DNA of 64,000 nucleotides from Paracyclopina nana. Taxonomy: Eukaryota > Arthropoda > Copepoda > Cyclopoida > Cyclopettidae. Below are positions 1-12,287 of the stretch, piece by piece; position 1 is the stretch's first letter, and the number at the start of each line of letters is the position of its first letter. The notes below the pieces were generated by a model. The model did no database searches, was not told the origin of the DNA, and saw only the letters and a program-made list of their open reading frames with translations. The DNA lies in assembly GCA_019096065.1 (NCBI GenBank), contig JAGUCH010000001.1:7688001-7752000 (forward strand), given 5' to 3'. A program made the position numbers and the translations under genes.

Positions 1-3000
1 GTCATTGGCCCCTACGCATTATTTCGCAATTCATGAGTAGTGAATGACGTTTGCGGCGTGCCCGAATATACCCAGAAATTTACCCCACCGGATAAGATCA
101 GCGCTGTTTATGTTTTTACGTCCCTCAATAAATGTCGAGACTATCCCGAAATTGGACATTTATCTTTGCCCTCTTCTTTTCGGCCGCAAGAGTTACGTGG
201 CCTAGATGCAAGATATGGGCACATTAGTCAACCTTTTGTGCGAAAGATGGGCAAAAATTAGCATAAAACATTTGCTTTAAAATTCTGAGCGAGAGTGCTG
301 CCATCATATTATATTCTACTGCAGCGGCAATTGTGAATTCTGAAAATTCATTGCTGGCACTTTTCCCCCCTCCTTTCATCACCTCATGGTTCAAGGCTTC
401 GAAGACTTCCATCACCAATTGGAATCAAAAGTGTTTTTTTTATCGAGATGCATATAAATAAATGATGAATCATGGCAAGAGAATAATGCGATTTGCCGTT
501 CGGTGGGGCGCATTTCTCATCGCAGCAGCAGTAAGGATTTTTCTCGCCGAAGCAGATCATGTTCCCTTCTCCTTCTTGTGGCGTCCGCTTTAGTAGCTTA
601 GCCCTTATATGCTCCGAAAGATACAAAGAAGCCTTGTGGCTGAAGATCGCAAAGCTTAATTTGCCGATCGGCATCTCTTTGGTGGTGGAATTTTGCATTA
701 AAACTACTTCCACTTATCGGGCATTAACGGTTTTCCACGCCAATTTTCTTCCTCGCAAACTTTTTTTCCTGCGTCGTTCGGCAAAATTACTTTATTACCT
801 CTGCACGTATCTCTAAGTACTAAGCGTGCCACCGCTATTTTAATCGTTTCAATTTCTCTCCCCTTTGCATGAACCCAGCACAAAAGCACTCACTCGAGGC
901 GAGATACAGATCTATAGACCCAATCAATCAGCAGCATCGAGCACAAAACGCTTTGAATAAACCCTTCATCGTCGGATTCGTGCCCGACCTTTCTCAAGCA
1001 GGCGAAAAAGAAGAAGAAACCTTCATTTTTCACGACGTTTTTTGCTTCCTCGCGCCGGCTCTAATTGTTTTGTAAGTGGTGCACTTTTCTCAAAATCCCT
1101 ATATTTAAGTGTATGCTAAGAGGTGAAATCAAAACCTGACCCCTGAATATTGTGATTACGCTTTTCCTGCTGCTCGACTTTCCAGGGCCTTACTGTTTGT
1201 GTACACCCATAATTTTTCCTCGTTTTCCCATAGATCTTCTTCCTCCACTTTGATTCCCATCTATACACATTGCATTATTGACATTCTCGCTAGATCTCGC
1301 GCCGCTCGCGGCTGCTGCTGCTAAGGACAACTTTTCATACATAAATTCAAGGTATGTGAGGCAATCTTCCTCATCATCACCACTAGACGCCCACTCGAGA
1401 TTGCTACCGCGATTTTCGGTGGAAAATCCTCTGATTAAGGACGTGACAGACAGCAAGATAATCAAAAAGGTCACGATCATCAGCCCTGGTAATTGATCCG
1501 GGCCTCGCACAGCCTTACAGAGTGAAGCTAAAAAAGTGGAGCTTTTTGCTCGGACCGTGCATAATCAAAATCATGCATCATAATGAGAGCTTTAAGATGG
1601 AAAAACAAATCATGAAAGCAATTATGCGAGTCTTGAGAAAAAGCTGAGAGGAAACAAAAAGGGCCAAGCCGTGATATGGTGAAAAACGTTTTTATCGCAT
1701 GCATGGCAAAAAGTAAAAATATTTATAGCAATTTTGGCGTGCACAGGTGAGGCTGAGAGATCGGTCTCGTTTTTGGATCTTTTTTGCATTACCCACGTCT
1801 CTGGTAGTTACATAAATCGCACTTAGGTGATAATAATGTAGACTAGAATCTCTGGTTCGACCTCAAGTTTATTATGCATTACATTATGTGAGTTCACGGC
1901 AATGAAAATGGCAATGAGTTTGCGTGTGAAGAATTGGTGAGTCTATTAGCGCCAAGAGGATCATCTTGCTTGGGTTGGCAGCCGCTTCATTGTTTTCATC
2001 CTCAGATCGAAGTCACTATAACCAATGCTCATGGCAAACCACCCAATTTAGAAATTAGTCGGATGGCAATGGCGAAAAATCCTTGAATTATGCTCCGCGA
2101 TCCTCAGGGGAACGAACAACATTTTTAGGAATTGATTTGCTCCACCGTGGATCGGCCTTGTGTAACACAAATCCGACAAGGCACACGTCAAAACTCAAAG
2201 GAGGCCTCTTATTATTGCACTGCAGCGAAGATCTGATTATTAGCTTGCAAAAATGAGCTGGCCATTTTTCACGCTGAGGAAATCGGCTTCAACTTTGAGC
2301 ACTTGTAAATATAGACAAAGCCTCATATGCAGGATAATAACAGCTACGGCGCAGCAGTGATTTTTTGCCTCGAGAGGTCACGAGAGATCCACTTTTGCGG
2401 TTGTGAGTAGCATATGATGCCTTTGACTACACAATATCCCACTGTGGAGGAGGATTCTTCTTCTCGTGATTGCGCTTTTTGCCCAATTTTGGGCGTGACC
2501 CTTGTAGAACAAGTCCAGGGTCGTCTCTTTGTACGTTAGATATTAGCATGCTATTTTTTCCCACTGCTGAAGCGTCGAAAGGAGTAGGTATAACATGTGC
2601 TTATAAATCAAACGAGCAAATGAGAATAGGAAATTGGCGTCATGGACACCCAAGAAATATTGAGAAATTATCACTCTTTTCCTCTCGCAAATTGTATTCC
2701 TACTTCCGAATTGAAATACAGCTATTTATGGACGTGTGTGCTTGCGAACCAATCGGAAATAGAACACCCCTTTCTTAAAGTGATTTGGCGAAGGAAACCA
2801 TTATGGAATTATTACACAAAGTCAACTGCTTTTATGATTTTAAAACGGAGAAAAAGCAATTTTCCAAATTAGACTTTTCGTTTGCCTTAAATCAAGATAA
2901 ATGATTCACGATCGAGACACAGTATGGAGCAAAAGAAAAACCAATTACACAATTTTGGAATTGCGACCCACGAATCGGGTGCGGGGCGCAAAAAGAATTT

Positions 3001-3999
3001 ACCAAAATTGGGTATTGAAGCTCAGCAGAGTGAGCTAGTAAGGGGATGACCTGCTGGCACAGGCTGAGATCAGGGGGGCTAGCAAGAAAAACAACTTGAA
3101 AATAAAGCTCCTTAAAATCGACATTGCCTTTGTGATCAGATGAAAAGAAATTGAAAAGGGCACTAACGTCCTAAGGTCACTCACTACTAGTACTCACAGA
3201 ATGCCGAAAACTGGCCAAAGATTGATTCTTCACGGGGGTCAATTAGTCAAAAGCTAATTTTAAAAGCGCTGACCGACCCATCTGGGATTGAGTAATTACT
3301 GGCGCATGATGCGGCTCTTAATATGGTTTCAACAAGTGCGTCCTGAGTCTTTGGTGCAAATATAGAACCTGAGGAGATGTGCGCGCGTGATGCAAATCCG
3401 TCGTACATGAACTAGCTTTAATAACAACATGGTTGGTTGGCGATCTAATGCATCATCTCGTGGGTTCGTCATCGTCTCTTCGATCTCTATTATGCATCAC
3501 GACTCCGACCCTCATCATCATCATCAAAACTCTGAACCAGGATAGTAGAAATGTGCTCAGCTCATGACTAGGAGACACCCACGCAACTCTCACCCCGAGC
3601 CAAACTCGGTATTTTGACTCTCCCATCATATAAAGTCGAAGGACAAAGCGGTATAATAAGTTCACCTTTTAGGGGCCATTCTTTTTTTTGGGCAGGAACA
3701 AATGCGTGTTCGCATTCCCATAATTCACCAGTCAGTATACGCTCTATGGCGGAATATGTCCTTAGGGCCAAAGATGCTAAATCTCAAATGCACTCATAAG
3801 GCTCCTTAGGCCATGCGTTAGACAGTTCTCTATACGGTCATTTGCGAACGCGTCGCGTGCTTGTTTTAAATGGCATCTTATCTCTTCTAGGCCATTCTCC
3901 AATTGCACAACCGATACAATCAATGGGGTAATAAACTTCTAGGATATGGACGAGGCTCGCATCATTAGCAGTAGCATTTACATTTTCTACCTAGAATAA
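1..3999. other. Intergenic, no supported gene
   Basis: No reading frame here looks like a conserved protein, and I could not chain short frames into a spliced gene. Open frames are short, overlap on both strands and have no recognisable domain. I saw no RNA gene. The stretch may include distal regulatory sequence or 5' exons of a gene to the left, which cannot be judged from this window. Confidence 0.5.
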
Positions 4000-4159
4000 A
4001 GGGCGTTCTCATATTGGACTTTAGCTTACCAAAACCTGATTTTGGTTAACCAAAAACCTGTTTTCGGTAGGTAGGCACTACATAGCGCTTGCCTAAAACC
4101 AGTTTTTGGTTAACCAAAATCAGGTTTTGGTAAGCTAAAGTCCAATATGAGAACGCCCT
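4000..4159. mobile_element. 160-bp palindromic MITE (PIF/Harbinger-like)
   Basis: The first 58 bases (starting AGGGCGTTCTCATATTGG) are exactly the reverse complement of the last 58 bases (ending CCTAAATATGAGAACGCCCT-like; the tip is CGCCCT), leaving a short, partly paired centre around 4058-4101. The element is flanked by TAA at 3997-3999 and TAA at 4160-4162. A 3-bp TWA target duplication is the known signature of PIF/Harbinger elements, so I infer a non-autonomous member of that group. It has no coding capacity. The near-perfect arms imply recent insertion. Confidence 0.8.
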
Positions 4160-4836
4160 TAACTTATTCGCCATAACGTGAGGCTGACGACTTCCTTGAT
4201 TGAATTTGGCAGATAATTGATAATTCTTGTCTATCATCATCAAGCAATCACATTGCATTGATTTGACGAAGAAGGCAGCAATTTACAAAAATAGGAGTAA
4301 ATATTGACACACGCACTCACGCCAACAACCGTAGTGTTTGCCACATTTAAGGAAAAGGTGACTATTTGGGGGGCTCTTTTTGCGACGCGGAATGAGCAGG
4401 GCTCTTCTCGTGTTTTAGTTTTCTTCTAAAATGCCTCATGAATTTTCTACTTTGGCGCACGGAAAAAAAACAATCCAGTTTCACATTGTTCAAAGCCGTG
4501 AGCACGAAGCATAAACTTTACGATGCACAAGCCCTTGAAATTGAAGAAGATTACTTAGCATAATTTCTAAATAAGTCATTATGACACAAGCCATGAGTAA
4601 ATAGTTAATGCAATATAGCATGCCGATCTGCCATTTTCATCCCCAGAGGAAATCCTGGTCATTCTTAAACCAACTTCCTGGTAACCAATGCACACATTAC
4701 ATTAAAGTAATTCTCACCAAAGAGAAATTATGCTGCGCGAGTGAATTTCCATGCAAGCACCGGATTTCACAGTTTCCATGATACTCATGCCCTTAGATTT
4801 GTACCCAAGTGGAATGGCTGTGATGGCCTTTTATGT

Positions 4837-5229
4837 AGGCCAATTTCACAAAGACAAGCTAAAAAAAGCAAGGTACTTTTGAGGCTTATAGCTCAGCAAC
4901 TACTGAGTCGATTGGCACCAAATTTGGTAGGATTCATAAGAAGAGCCTAATAAGCCACTATACCAAATTTTAAATGAATCTAAGGATCCCTTCCATAGGC
5001 TGACTTTACCTGCCCAAAAAGACAAGCTAGATACCTAGCTTTGCTTAGAAAATGACCTCCTCTAAACGGCCTCGGAACTTAACCAAATTTGGAACGCAGC
5101 TATAGGTTGACATTTTGATGAATCCTACCAAGTTTGGTGCCAATACGCTCAGTATTTGCTGAGATATTAGCCTCCAAAGAACCTAGCTTAGCTTGCCTTA
5201 GCTTGACTTCGATAATATGAAATTGGCCT
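4837..5229. repeat. 393-bp foldback element with about 110-bp degenerate inverted arms
   Basis: The left arm begins AGGCCAATTTCA and runs to about 4942. The right arm, read in reverse complement, begins AGGCCAATTTCAT and contains the same landmarks in the same order: CTCAGCAA, TACTGAG, TTGGCACCAAA and TTGGTAGGATTCAT. The arms match over roughly 110 bases with many substitutions and small indels, so the element is older than the palindrome 700 bp to its left. I could not define a convincing target duplication or a superfamily. The centre has no coding frame. Confidence 0.65.
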
Positions 5230-7609
5230 TGTATTATGTTTTAGGAATCAGCATTCCAGGCTGGATTTTCAAGAATCTCAACTGATGTGAAACTATTGGC
5301 TACTAATCCACCTAATTAAGGGCCGGCCATTGGAAATAGCCCATATTTTAATGACTGAGGCAGAAGCTAATCAAAAAGTGTATTATTCTGCTCGCAAGGT
5401 TGGGCAATACCCGGCCAAAACCACGTCAGAAGATCACGAGGAAATGTTAATCAATGCATGCAACAGAAGAACGCATTTCCTCACTTAAAAATGGCAGCTT
5501 GGTCTACGAGGTATAAGCAATATTCTAAGGCAAGAACAAGCTCTGATTTCGCAATTACCCATTCATTGTTTGAGCCCCTCGCAAAACCTTCACGGAACAT
5601 TGAGCCGGTGGTCTGCTATTATTTTGGGAGGGGTTAATCATCCTTGGAAAGAGATGGATGCGCATGCAAATCACGTGGTGTGTGGCATAGTTTTTTCTTC
5701 GCTATCCGGATCATCATCATTCCCCCCGAATGTGGCCTTGATGTTCCATTTGCTATTAGGGCCTTAAAAACCACACGCATCATCATCAGTTCGTCTTCAT
5801 CGAGATGTGCCGAAGGCGGCATCAATTCAGGGTTGCCTGTAGCCAAAAGGCAGCTATGCCCTGTCATTTGACTGCCATTCACAATAGCCTCTGCCTGTCG
5901 CTACAATCTGTAAGCTTGTCAAATCTATTGACCTAGGATAGTAATAAAGGCACCACTCCACTTTTTCCTGCTCTCAAGATCCATTCGTCTTGACAGAACC
6001 TCGTATTTATTTATATGGGCCAGAAACAGCTCTGCAATCAACTATTTTTTGCAAGGCATGGAAAAGACGTTGAGGAATGAATAAAGTTCACGAACCAAGA
6101 GACTAGCACATTCCGTTAAACATGAGGTTCTCTGTTGCATGTCTTCAAAAGCAATAATGAGCAATCAGGCTCATGGCACAGCGGCGGTCAGCACATGGCT
6201 CTCAATACATTTTTCATCGTGAAATATAGCACTATTTTTGGCTGCTGCATGTGATGTCGGTTCTGTTATAGTCAGATGGCTTTGAAATGAAAATTACTCA
6301 AGGAAGCCTCACAATGGACGAAAGTGGACGTGTTTTGACATTGAAGCCTACCCATTATCTAATTTGGCACAAAAAACTTATTATGGCTAGTTACAACCTG
6401 TGTGAGCTCACACACACCGTAAAGCCTGTTTTTGCATGGAGTGGTTCTCTTTCCTCCAGAGATTAATTTTTAACCTCACTGCATTATATTCACCGAAAAG
6501 TCTGTATACAATGCAACGCAATTTTTCGATGATCATTTTGGCCTACACGAGACCACGTACCTTCTTGAGTAATTGCTTGAAAAACAGAGCATTAAAGCAA
6601 ACCTTGAGGTGATTTCTTCATGATTAAGGCGGCTGGCTTGTGACTGCTCTATCTTGCTTAATTTGATTGGAAGCTGATGTGATTGTGATGAGTAAAGCAC
6701 AGGATATGAGCTCGCGCGTGGGTTGAGAGGCTCGTTGAGTAAATTGAATTTTAACGTCATGAAACTCTGCCAAGTTTTCTTGACTTTGCAATTATTGCAA
6801 TATTCTGGAGGGTAAATTGACCAAAACCTTCCAAAAATCCTTGAGCGGGAGACCAAGAAACGACACCCCAAACCCTCCCTCCCTCTCATTTCGAAGTTTA
6901 CATAAAGCTTGTGCTCGTGCAAGGGCAATCCAAATTACGCACACAGCTGTGGTAAAAGCAAAGGTCTGCCTTTTTAATTGCTACAAATTACCCTCAAGAT
7001 GTGCTCCTCAATCGTGCAGACGAAAATAAACCAGATGTCCCATTTAATGTGTTGGCTGAGCGCCTTAAATTACGATACCTGTGAAAGGTTACGATCCGAT
7101 TTTAAAGACTGGCTATATTTTTCAGGGCTAATAAAACTGTTCGACTCGAGCTCGAATTCCTATATGGCTATTCGCACTTAGCCTCTAGAAGCAACAATGA
7201 CAATAATGTTGATGGCCTGACAATGAAGTGTCTTGGAAGACGAGCTAGTCGTCAGATTTGGATCGATCATGAGTGAAGTGAGGTGTGTGACCTTGTCAAT
7301 ATACTCTCGCGCTGCACAGTCTTTTACTAATGGTATGCACGTGCTCCATATTGAGCCGAAACCCTAAGAATGTGGAACAAATGCAAATGGTACGTAGAAG
7401 AAGAAGAAGAAAAAGTAGACTACACTCGAGGCCATATCGACAAGCAAGGATACGAAATGTCAACGCATTACCCCTGGCTGCGAGCGGAATGCTGTACGCG
7501 AGCAGCTCATGATATGCTGAATGATGTGAGTATTATTGCAACATTTCAATACATATTTTTCAATACATTAACATTAATAATGCAAATACGGAGAGCGGCG
7601 GCGATGGGA
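5230..7609. other. Intergenic, no supported gene
   Basis: Nothing recognisable in six frames. The right end is the 3' flank of the Rap1GAP gene and presumably contains its 3' untranslated region. I did not find a canonical AATAAA on the minus strand close to that stop codon, so its transcript end is unresolved. Confidence 0.4.
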
Positions 7610-9874
7610 CTAGAGGGGTATGTTCATGACGGACCTCTGCAACTTCTTCTGCTCCGTCGATATGGTGACATCTGGCGGAGGCCGCAGCTGCAATTTCAGC
7701 CTCCGAATCTCCGCGGCTGCTAACGCCAAGTCGGTCTCGAGCTGCGACTCTCTCTGACGCAATTGACGCACTTCGTGCTGAGCTGAGAGGGCTTGCCTCA
7801 ATAGCTCCAATTTGTCCACTCGAAGCCGAGAAATGTCCTGGTAAAGCCTCGCAACGCTTGCACCACTGCCTGGGGAGGACGCAGATGAGGCCGTGGAGGA
7901 GGTTGGCGAGCCTCCAACAGGGATGGTGGTGACTGCTCCCGAGATCACAGTCGGGCTACTGCTGGCGGCCATGCCAGCGTCATTATTGATCGCCGATAAT
8001 TGAGGCCTGACGCGGGGATTATGATAGACGCGTTGTTGTTGCTGCAGAGATGCCCGGTGATGTTGCTGACGCCTGTGCTCGTAAATTATATCATCGGCTT
8101 CCACAGATGATGTATCCAAATGATGGTCATTTAGGACGGCTAAATGTGGCTGGGACGTGGATAGCAATTTCTTGCGCGAACTGCTCAATTGCGGGCTGGA
8201 TGAGAGGCTTCCGCTGTCGCTATCCCCGTGGCCAGAATCTGTCGTTTTGATGGATTCGTCCATTGTCGAAGTGGAGGAGATGTTTTTTCGGCCCCCCGAG
8301 GAAGACATGGCCGTCGTCTCCATACCGGTGGTGACAGCAGCCTCTGACAGCGAGCCAGAGCTCGCGTGCCTTTGAAACTCGTGCTTCGCCGACCCCACGT
8401 GCTTCAACGCTCGCTTGACCGACGTGAACAGCCTCGAACTGGAAGGGGAGGGAGACTTGGAGGGCTCCTTGGCTGGCGACGCGTAACTCGTGCTGATGTA
8501 GTCCACGGTCTGCTCACGTAGATCTTTGGCTAAGTTGGCAAGGAGCGTGGCGCGGGTTCTTTGGTGAAGCGTCTGAAACTTTGCCGCTTGATAACAAGCC
8601 CTTTCTCCGTTGACGAGTTTGGCAAGCAGAAAGTCTTTGAACGCGAGCCCCTTGTCAAAAATGGCAGCCGAGGGCAGAGGAGGGCCAAAGGGGGGCACAT
8701 CCTTTTGGGCCACTACGCTAACCCTGTACCGAGTGATGCTGGTGCAGGGATCAATGGGCTGCACCACTATGTAGGCGTGCAGAAAGTGGGAGGCGATCAT
8801 GTCGGGTGCGAACGGGGTGTTCACTTCTTGAAAGACAATAGCCACTATGTCATTGCCGATGTGACATTTGCGCTGGAGCTGCTGGTCATCACTATCCACA
8901 TAGGGCAGCAGGGTTGACACGTGAAACATGATCTCGTTCCCCAGGTACTTTTCGAATAAAGCATGGGTGCCGGTCTGCCCATGGCGAGTGTCCAGCCCGC
9001 CCCGGTAGCCAGTGTGTTCACTCAGCCTCACCTTTTGGCCGAGCAGCTGCATGAACTCCTCCATTGCAGGCGAGTGGGTCCGATTGCTGAAGATGGCCTC
9101 TTCGGTGACCTGGCCGAACTTCTGATAGATAATGCCAAACTTGAACTTGTTGGTGATGCAGTGCTCGTCAAACGCAGTTATGAGTTCGGAAGCCCCAGGA
9201 AACATGACAGGCATGGCCGGAGGCACGGCCATTTGTGACATAACTGCCTCAATGACGGCCGAAGATGGACGTCGATGATGCCGACTTTGACTAGAATGGC
9301 CTGAAGAAGATACCAAATCTGACAATCGCATCACCTGATGCACAGTCTTGTCGCTCGACCTCAGGATCACTCGCACGTGACGGTTTTGATCGTCGTCGTC
9401 GTCATCATCATCACAGCTATTATTATTGTTCTCATCCTGGCCTCCGTGGATTCTCAGGGACATGACGAGAGGCTGGCCAGCGGAATCACTGGCGCAGAAG
9501 TTGAAATGTTCGTAGCCACCGAAGTGCACCCGGTACATCTTGGCACTATCCTCTTCGAGGGTGGGAGTGCAGGTGACCCTGTTTGGCGGCCTCGCTCGGC
9601 CCACCTCTTCACTGGGCTCAACCCAGTGGGTGCCCTGCTGTACCAAGGCCACCATTGGGTAGGGTGGAGGATGCTTGAGCATCCTCTGAAGCATTTGCTT
9701 TGAGGCAACCTGACGATTGCTGTTCGTTTTGCTGCCTTGACTAGAGAGACCACTGGCAGAGCTGCTAGCCATCGTGGAATATGTGGTAGGCAATTCGCAC
9801 CTTTGATCGTCCAACCGGGCCGATTGGAGCCGATCAAGGAGATCAAATAACTCGGACTGTCGGTGAAACTCCAT
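7610..9874 (-). CDS. Rap1GAP: Rap1 GTPase-activating protein (GoLoco + RapGAP), single exon
   Basis: Encodes 754 aa from the first in-frame ATG (9874). It accelerates GTP hydrolysis on Rap1, switching off Rap signalling in adhesion and differentiation; the GoLoco motif binds G-alpha-i/o. Visible features: GoLoco motif at residues about 7-32 (LLDRLQSARLDDQR); RapGAP domain about 227-456, including the catalytic Asn thumb in HIGNDIVAIVFQ (Asn about 341) and the FGPPLP strand; an acidic Asp run near 155; a Ser-rich tail with DSGHGDSDSGSLS (546-558); and a C-terminal coiled coil (about 660-740). Length and order match animal RAP1GAP. The coding region is one uninterrupted exon, unlike most neighbours. 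The frame stays open upstream of the ATG to about 9997 and reads like protein, so a longer spliced amino terminus is possible. Family call is very secure; the start is not. Confidence 0.93.
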   Translation of the reverse strand: MEFHRQSELFDLLDRLQSARLDDQRCELPTTYSTMASSSASGLSSQGSKTNSNRQVASKQMLQRMLKHPPPYPMVALVQQGTHWVEPSEEVGRARPPNRVTCTPTLEEDSAKMYRVHFGGYEHFNFCASDSAGQPLVMSLRIHGGQDENNNNSCDDDDDDDDQNRHVRVILRSSDKTVHQVMRLSDLVSSSGHSSQSRHHRRPSSAVIEAVMSQMAVPPAMPVMFPGASELITAFDEHCITNKFKFGIIYQKFGQVTEEAIFSNRTHSPAMEEFMQLLGQKVRLSEHTGYRGGLDTRHGQTGTHALFEKYLGNEIMFHVSTLLPYVDSDDQQLQRKCHIGNDIVAIVFQEVNTPFAPDMIASHFLHAYIVVQPIDPCTSITRYRVSVVAQKDVPPFGPPLPSAAIFDKGLAFKDFLLAKLVNGERACYQAAKFQTLHQRTRATLLANLAKDLREQTVDYISTSYASPAKEPSKSPSPSSSRLFTSVKRALKHVGSAKHEFQRHASSGSLSEAAVTTGMETTAMSSSGGRKNISSTSTMDESIKTTDSGHGDSDSGSLSSSPQLSSSRKKLLSTSQPHLAVLNDHHLDTSSVEADDIIYEHRRQQHHRASLQQQQRVYHNPRVRPQLSAINNDAGMAASSSPTVISGAVTTIPVGGSPTSSTASSASSPGSGASVARLYQDISRLRVDKLELLRQALSAQHEVRQLRQRESQLETDLALAAAEIRRLKLQLRPPPDVTISTEQKKLQRSVMNIPL

Positions 9875-10129
9875 GCTTCCTACTAAGCTGAGATAGTTTC
9901 GTTTTTGAGTGTGCACGTCATCCTCGCTCGCGTCTCTACTGCTGACTAAATCTTCGGTACTTGCAAAGACGCGCGTAGTCTACCAAACTATTTCACTCGA
10001 GCCTTCCTCCGGCGCTCGATTCAAGGCCCGCACTCAGCTCCTTGAGATAAAGCTGGGAGGAGGAACAGCATCAGCTTATTTAGATAGATTATCAAAAAGA
10101 ACGAGCTCTTCTATTCATAACCTCTAACA

Positions 10130-12287
10130 AAAGGCAACTACAACATGTACATAAAGTCTTGGAGCTAATTACGCGCGTCTCGATAGTATTGACATTGTGC
10201 TTTTCGAATTGAATTGTAGTTTCTTTTCATAGGGCAAAGCAAACCGTAAGCAGTACTATTTTATCACTATTGGTATCATTTGATCATTGCATGAGCTTGA
10301 TGTACGTAGCAGCATCATAACTACTTGATGCATGAATTTGAATAAAAGCGTCATTAAAAAATATGATACCAGTACATAAAGATTAGAATTACATGGAAAT
10401 CGGTGGGGAACAATGGGTATACACCAAAAGTGGTTACCGCCAACGTATATCGTTGCGTTGGAAGCTCTGTGAGACTTTCACCGCTGCCGATGTTTCTTTA
10501 AAAGTATCCGCTCTGACGCATTCTTATGCTAAATTAAGCAAGTAGCGCAAGACAAATCGGGTTTGACTGCTAGGGCGAAAGTTAAAATGTACATTCATAG
10601 GGTTCTGCGCATATTTCCAGAGGAGTGCTTAGCCAAAGAAGCGCTTTCAACCACGTATTTCTTCATCCTCCCCAGACTAAGAAGCTGGAGTTTTTATAAT
10701 ATCAAAATTGAATAAATGACATGCATCGCATCATGCTCGCAGCAGCGCATCACAGGAAATCGAAAGTTCATTCAATTCATCTGCTGATTTTTGAAAAGAT
10801 GCAGTGTTGAAATCCCTGAATGAAAAGTATGTAGAGCGAAAACTTACAACAGGAAATCTTGACATCCGCGTGCATGGGTTAGGCTCAATGTAGAGGTAGA
10901 TTATGGTAATGTTTTTATAACGTCACGAGCTTTGCAGCCTTGCGGTTATAAGAAGCTATACACCGAAAATTAGAGGCTTGTTTTTATCTTTTCCTTGCGG
11001 TTAATTACAAAGACAAATAACAATCATTAATGTCGTCACTCCAATTTTTTGGTGCAAGTAAGAGAAATCTTAGTTTTACATGCTTTACAGAAAGTAGAGC
11101 TGAGATTGCTCAAGTTAGTAATAAAATAGCCTGCTACTTTTCGTGCCCTGAGGGGGACCTTAAGTGGCAAAAAGTCGAAAGGAAGTAGAATTTGGCATTT
11201 CTTCCCAAGTTCATCATTAAAGGCGTTATTCTAAGAAGGAAAACTTGTTATCTGTGAAGATTATCGCTAATTGCCATCAATGGCACGTTCCATTCTCATT
11301 TTGTATGTGTCAAGGACTAGTCATACACTTCATGTTACCATCTAATGGCATTGTATTGAATTTTTGCTCGGCAGCAACCTTTAAAAAACCCAAGTGATTT
11401 AAGGGCAGATGCACGCTTATCATAGTGCTCCAATAATTATCGCCCTTCATCATTGTGCAAAGCAATTTACACTCTATTTTGAGGAAGCTTTTTTCCCTAG
11501 AAATTAGCTACGCCATCTCTATATAAGGAGTTGGGACTGCCTGGCTCTTTTCATGAATGCGGTTATAAGAATGATTGATGCATTCAAGGATAGTGCAATT
11601 TTCTTACAAGACTTGGGCTAAAAATGGAAATCTCTGCTGCTGCTGCTCCTTTTCGAGTCATGACACACATTCTTGTGGGGGGAAGAAAAAAGCTCTAAAA
11701 ATTGTCCTTCGGGCTATGGGTGTTTAACGCGAGCCTTTTAAAGTAAAACTGCATTTACGCCAAAACAAAGTCAAGGCTGATCTGAGATAAATAAAGGGCT
11801 TTAATTGATGTTGCCCTATGGAACCACCATTATTGTCTTCAAACTTTCGATTTTGGCAAAGATCGTCATAGCTCTGCGAGGCAAAATTGGCACTTTTGCG
11901 AAGCCTTTTCAAAATATATACCCTACCTACATTTTGGTCTGTTATCGCGCTAACAATCCTATATGTAAGCCTGACAGTATACGAAGGAAAAGGTAAGATA
12001 CCCATAATGCATTAGAAAATCGACATTATGCGAAGCTTCATATTTAACAAAAGAAGAAAAATCCATGCTTACCTGAAAGAAAGAGAATAGTGGTGGAACC
12101 ACAAAACCCCGAAATTGCCTGATAATTTGAATCGGAATATGGCGCTTTTTAGGTTTGGATGTCATGAGCACCGCGCATCTCTTGGCCCGGGGTGAAAATG
12201 ACGCAAACTGACGCAGTCAAGGAGAATATTCAAGCTCGCGGCGTAGGAAGACCTTTCATTCACAATTATTCGATTTTGAAGCAATTT
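10130..12287. other. Intergenic, no supported gene
   Basis: AT-rich sequence between the Rap1GAP 5' end and the endonuclease 3' end. No frame of convincing composition, no spliced chain and no recognisable repeat. It probably contains the Rap1GAP promoter and any upstream exon of that gene. Confidence 0.4.

Noticed and set aside
1278..1510. Overlapping plus and minus frames near 1.3-1.5 kb
   Set aside because: Both read low-complexity Ala/Ser stretches from a GCTGCTGCT run and lack any conserved motif.
9875..9916. Rap1GAP start at a GTG codon (9916)
   Set aside because: Animal genes rarely start at GTG; the first ATG is at 9874 and immediately precedes the GoLoco motif. An upstream spliced exon is the more likely alternative.
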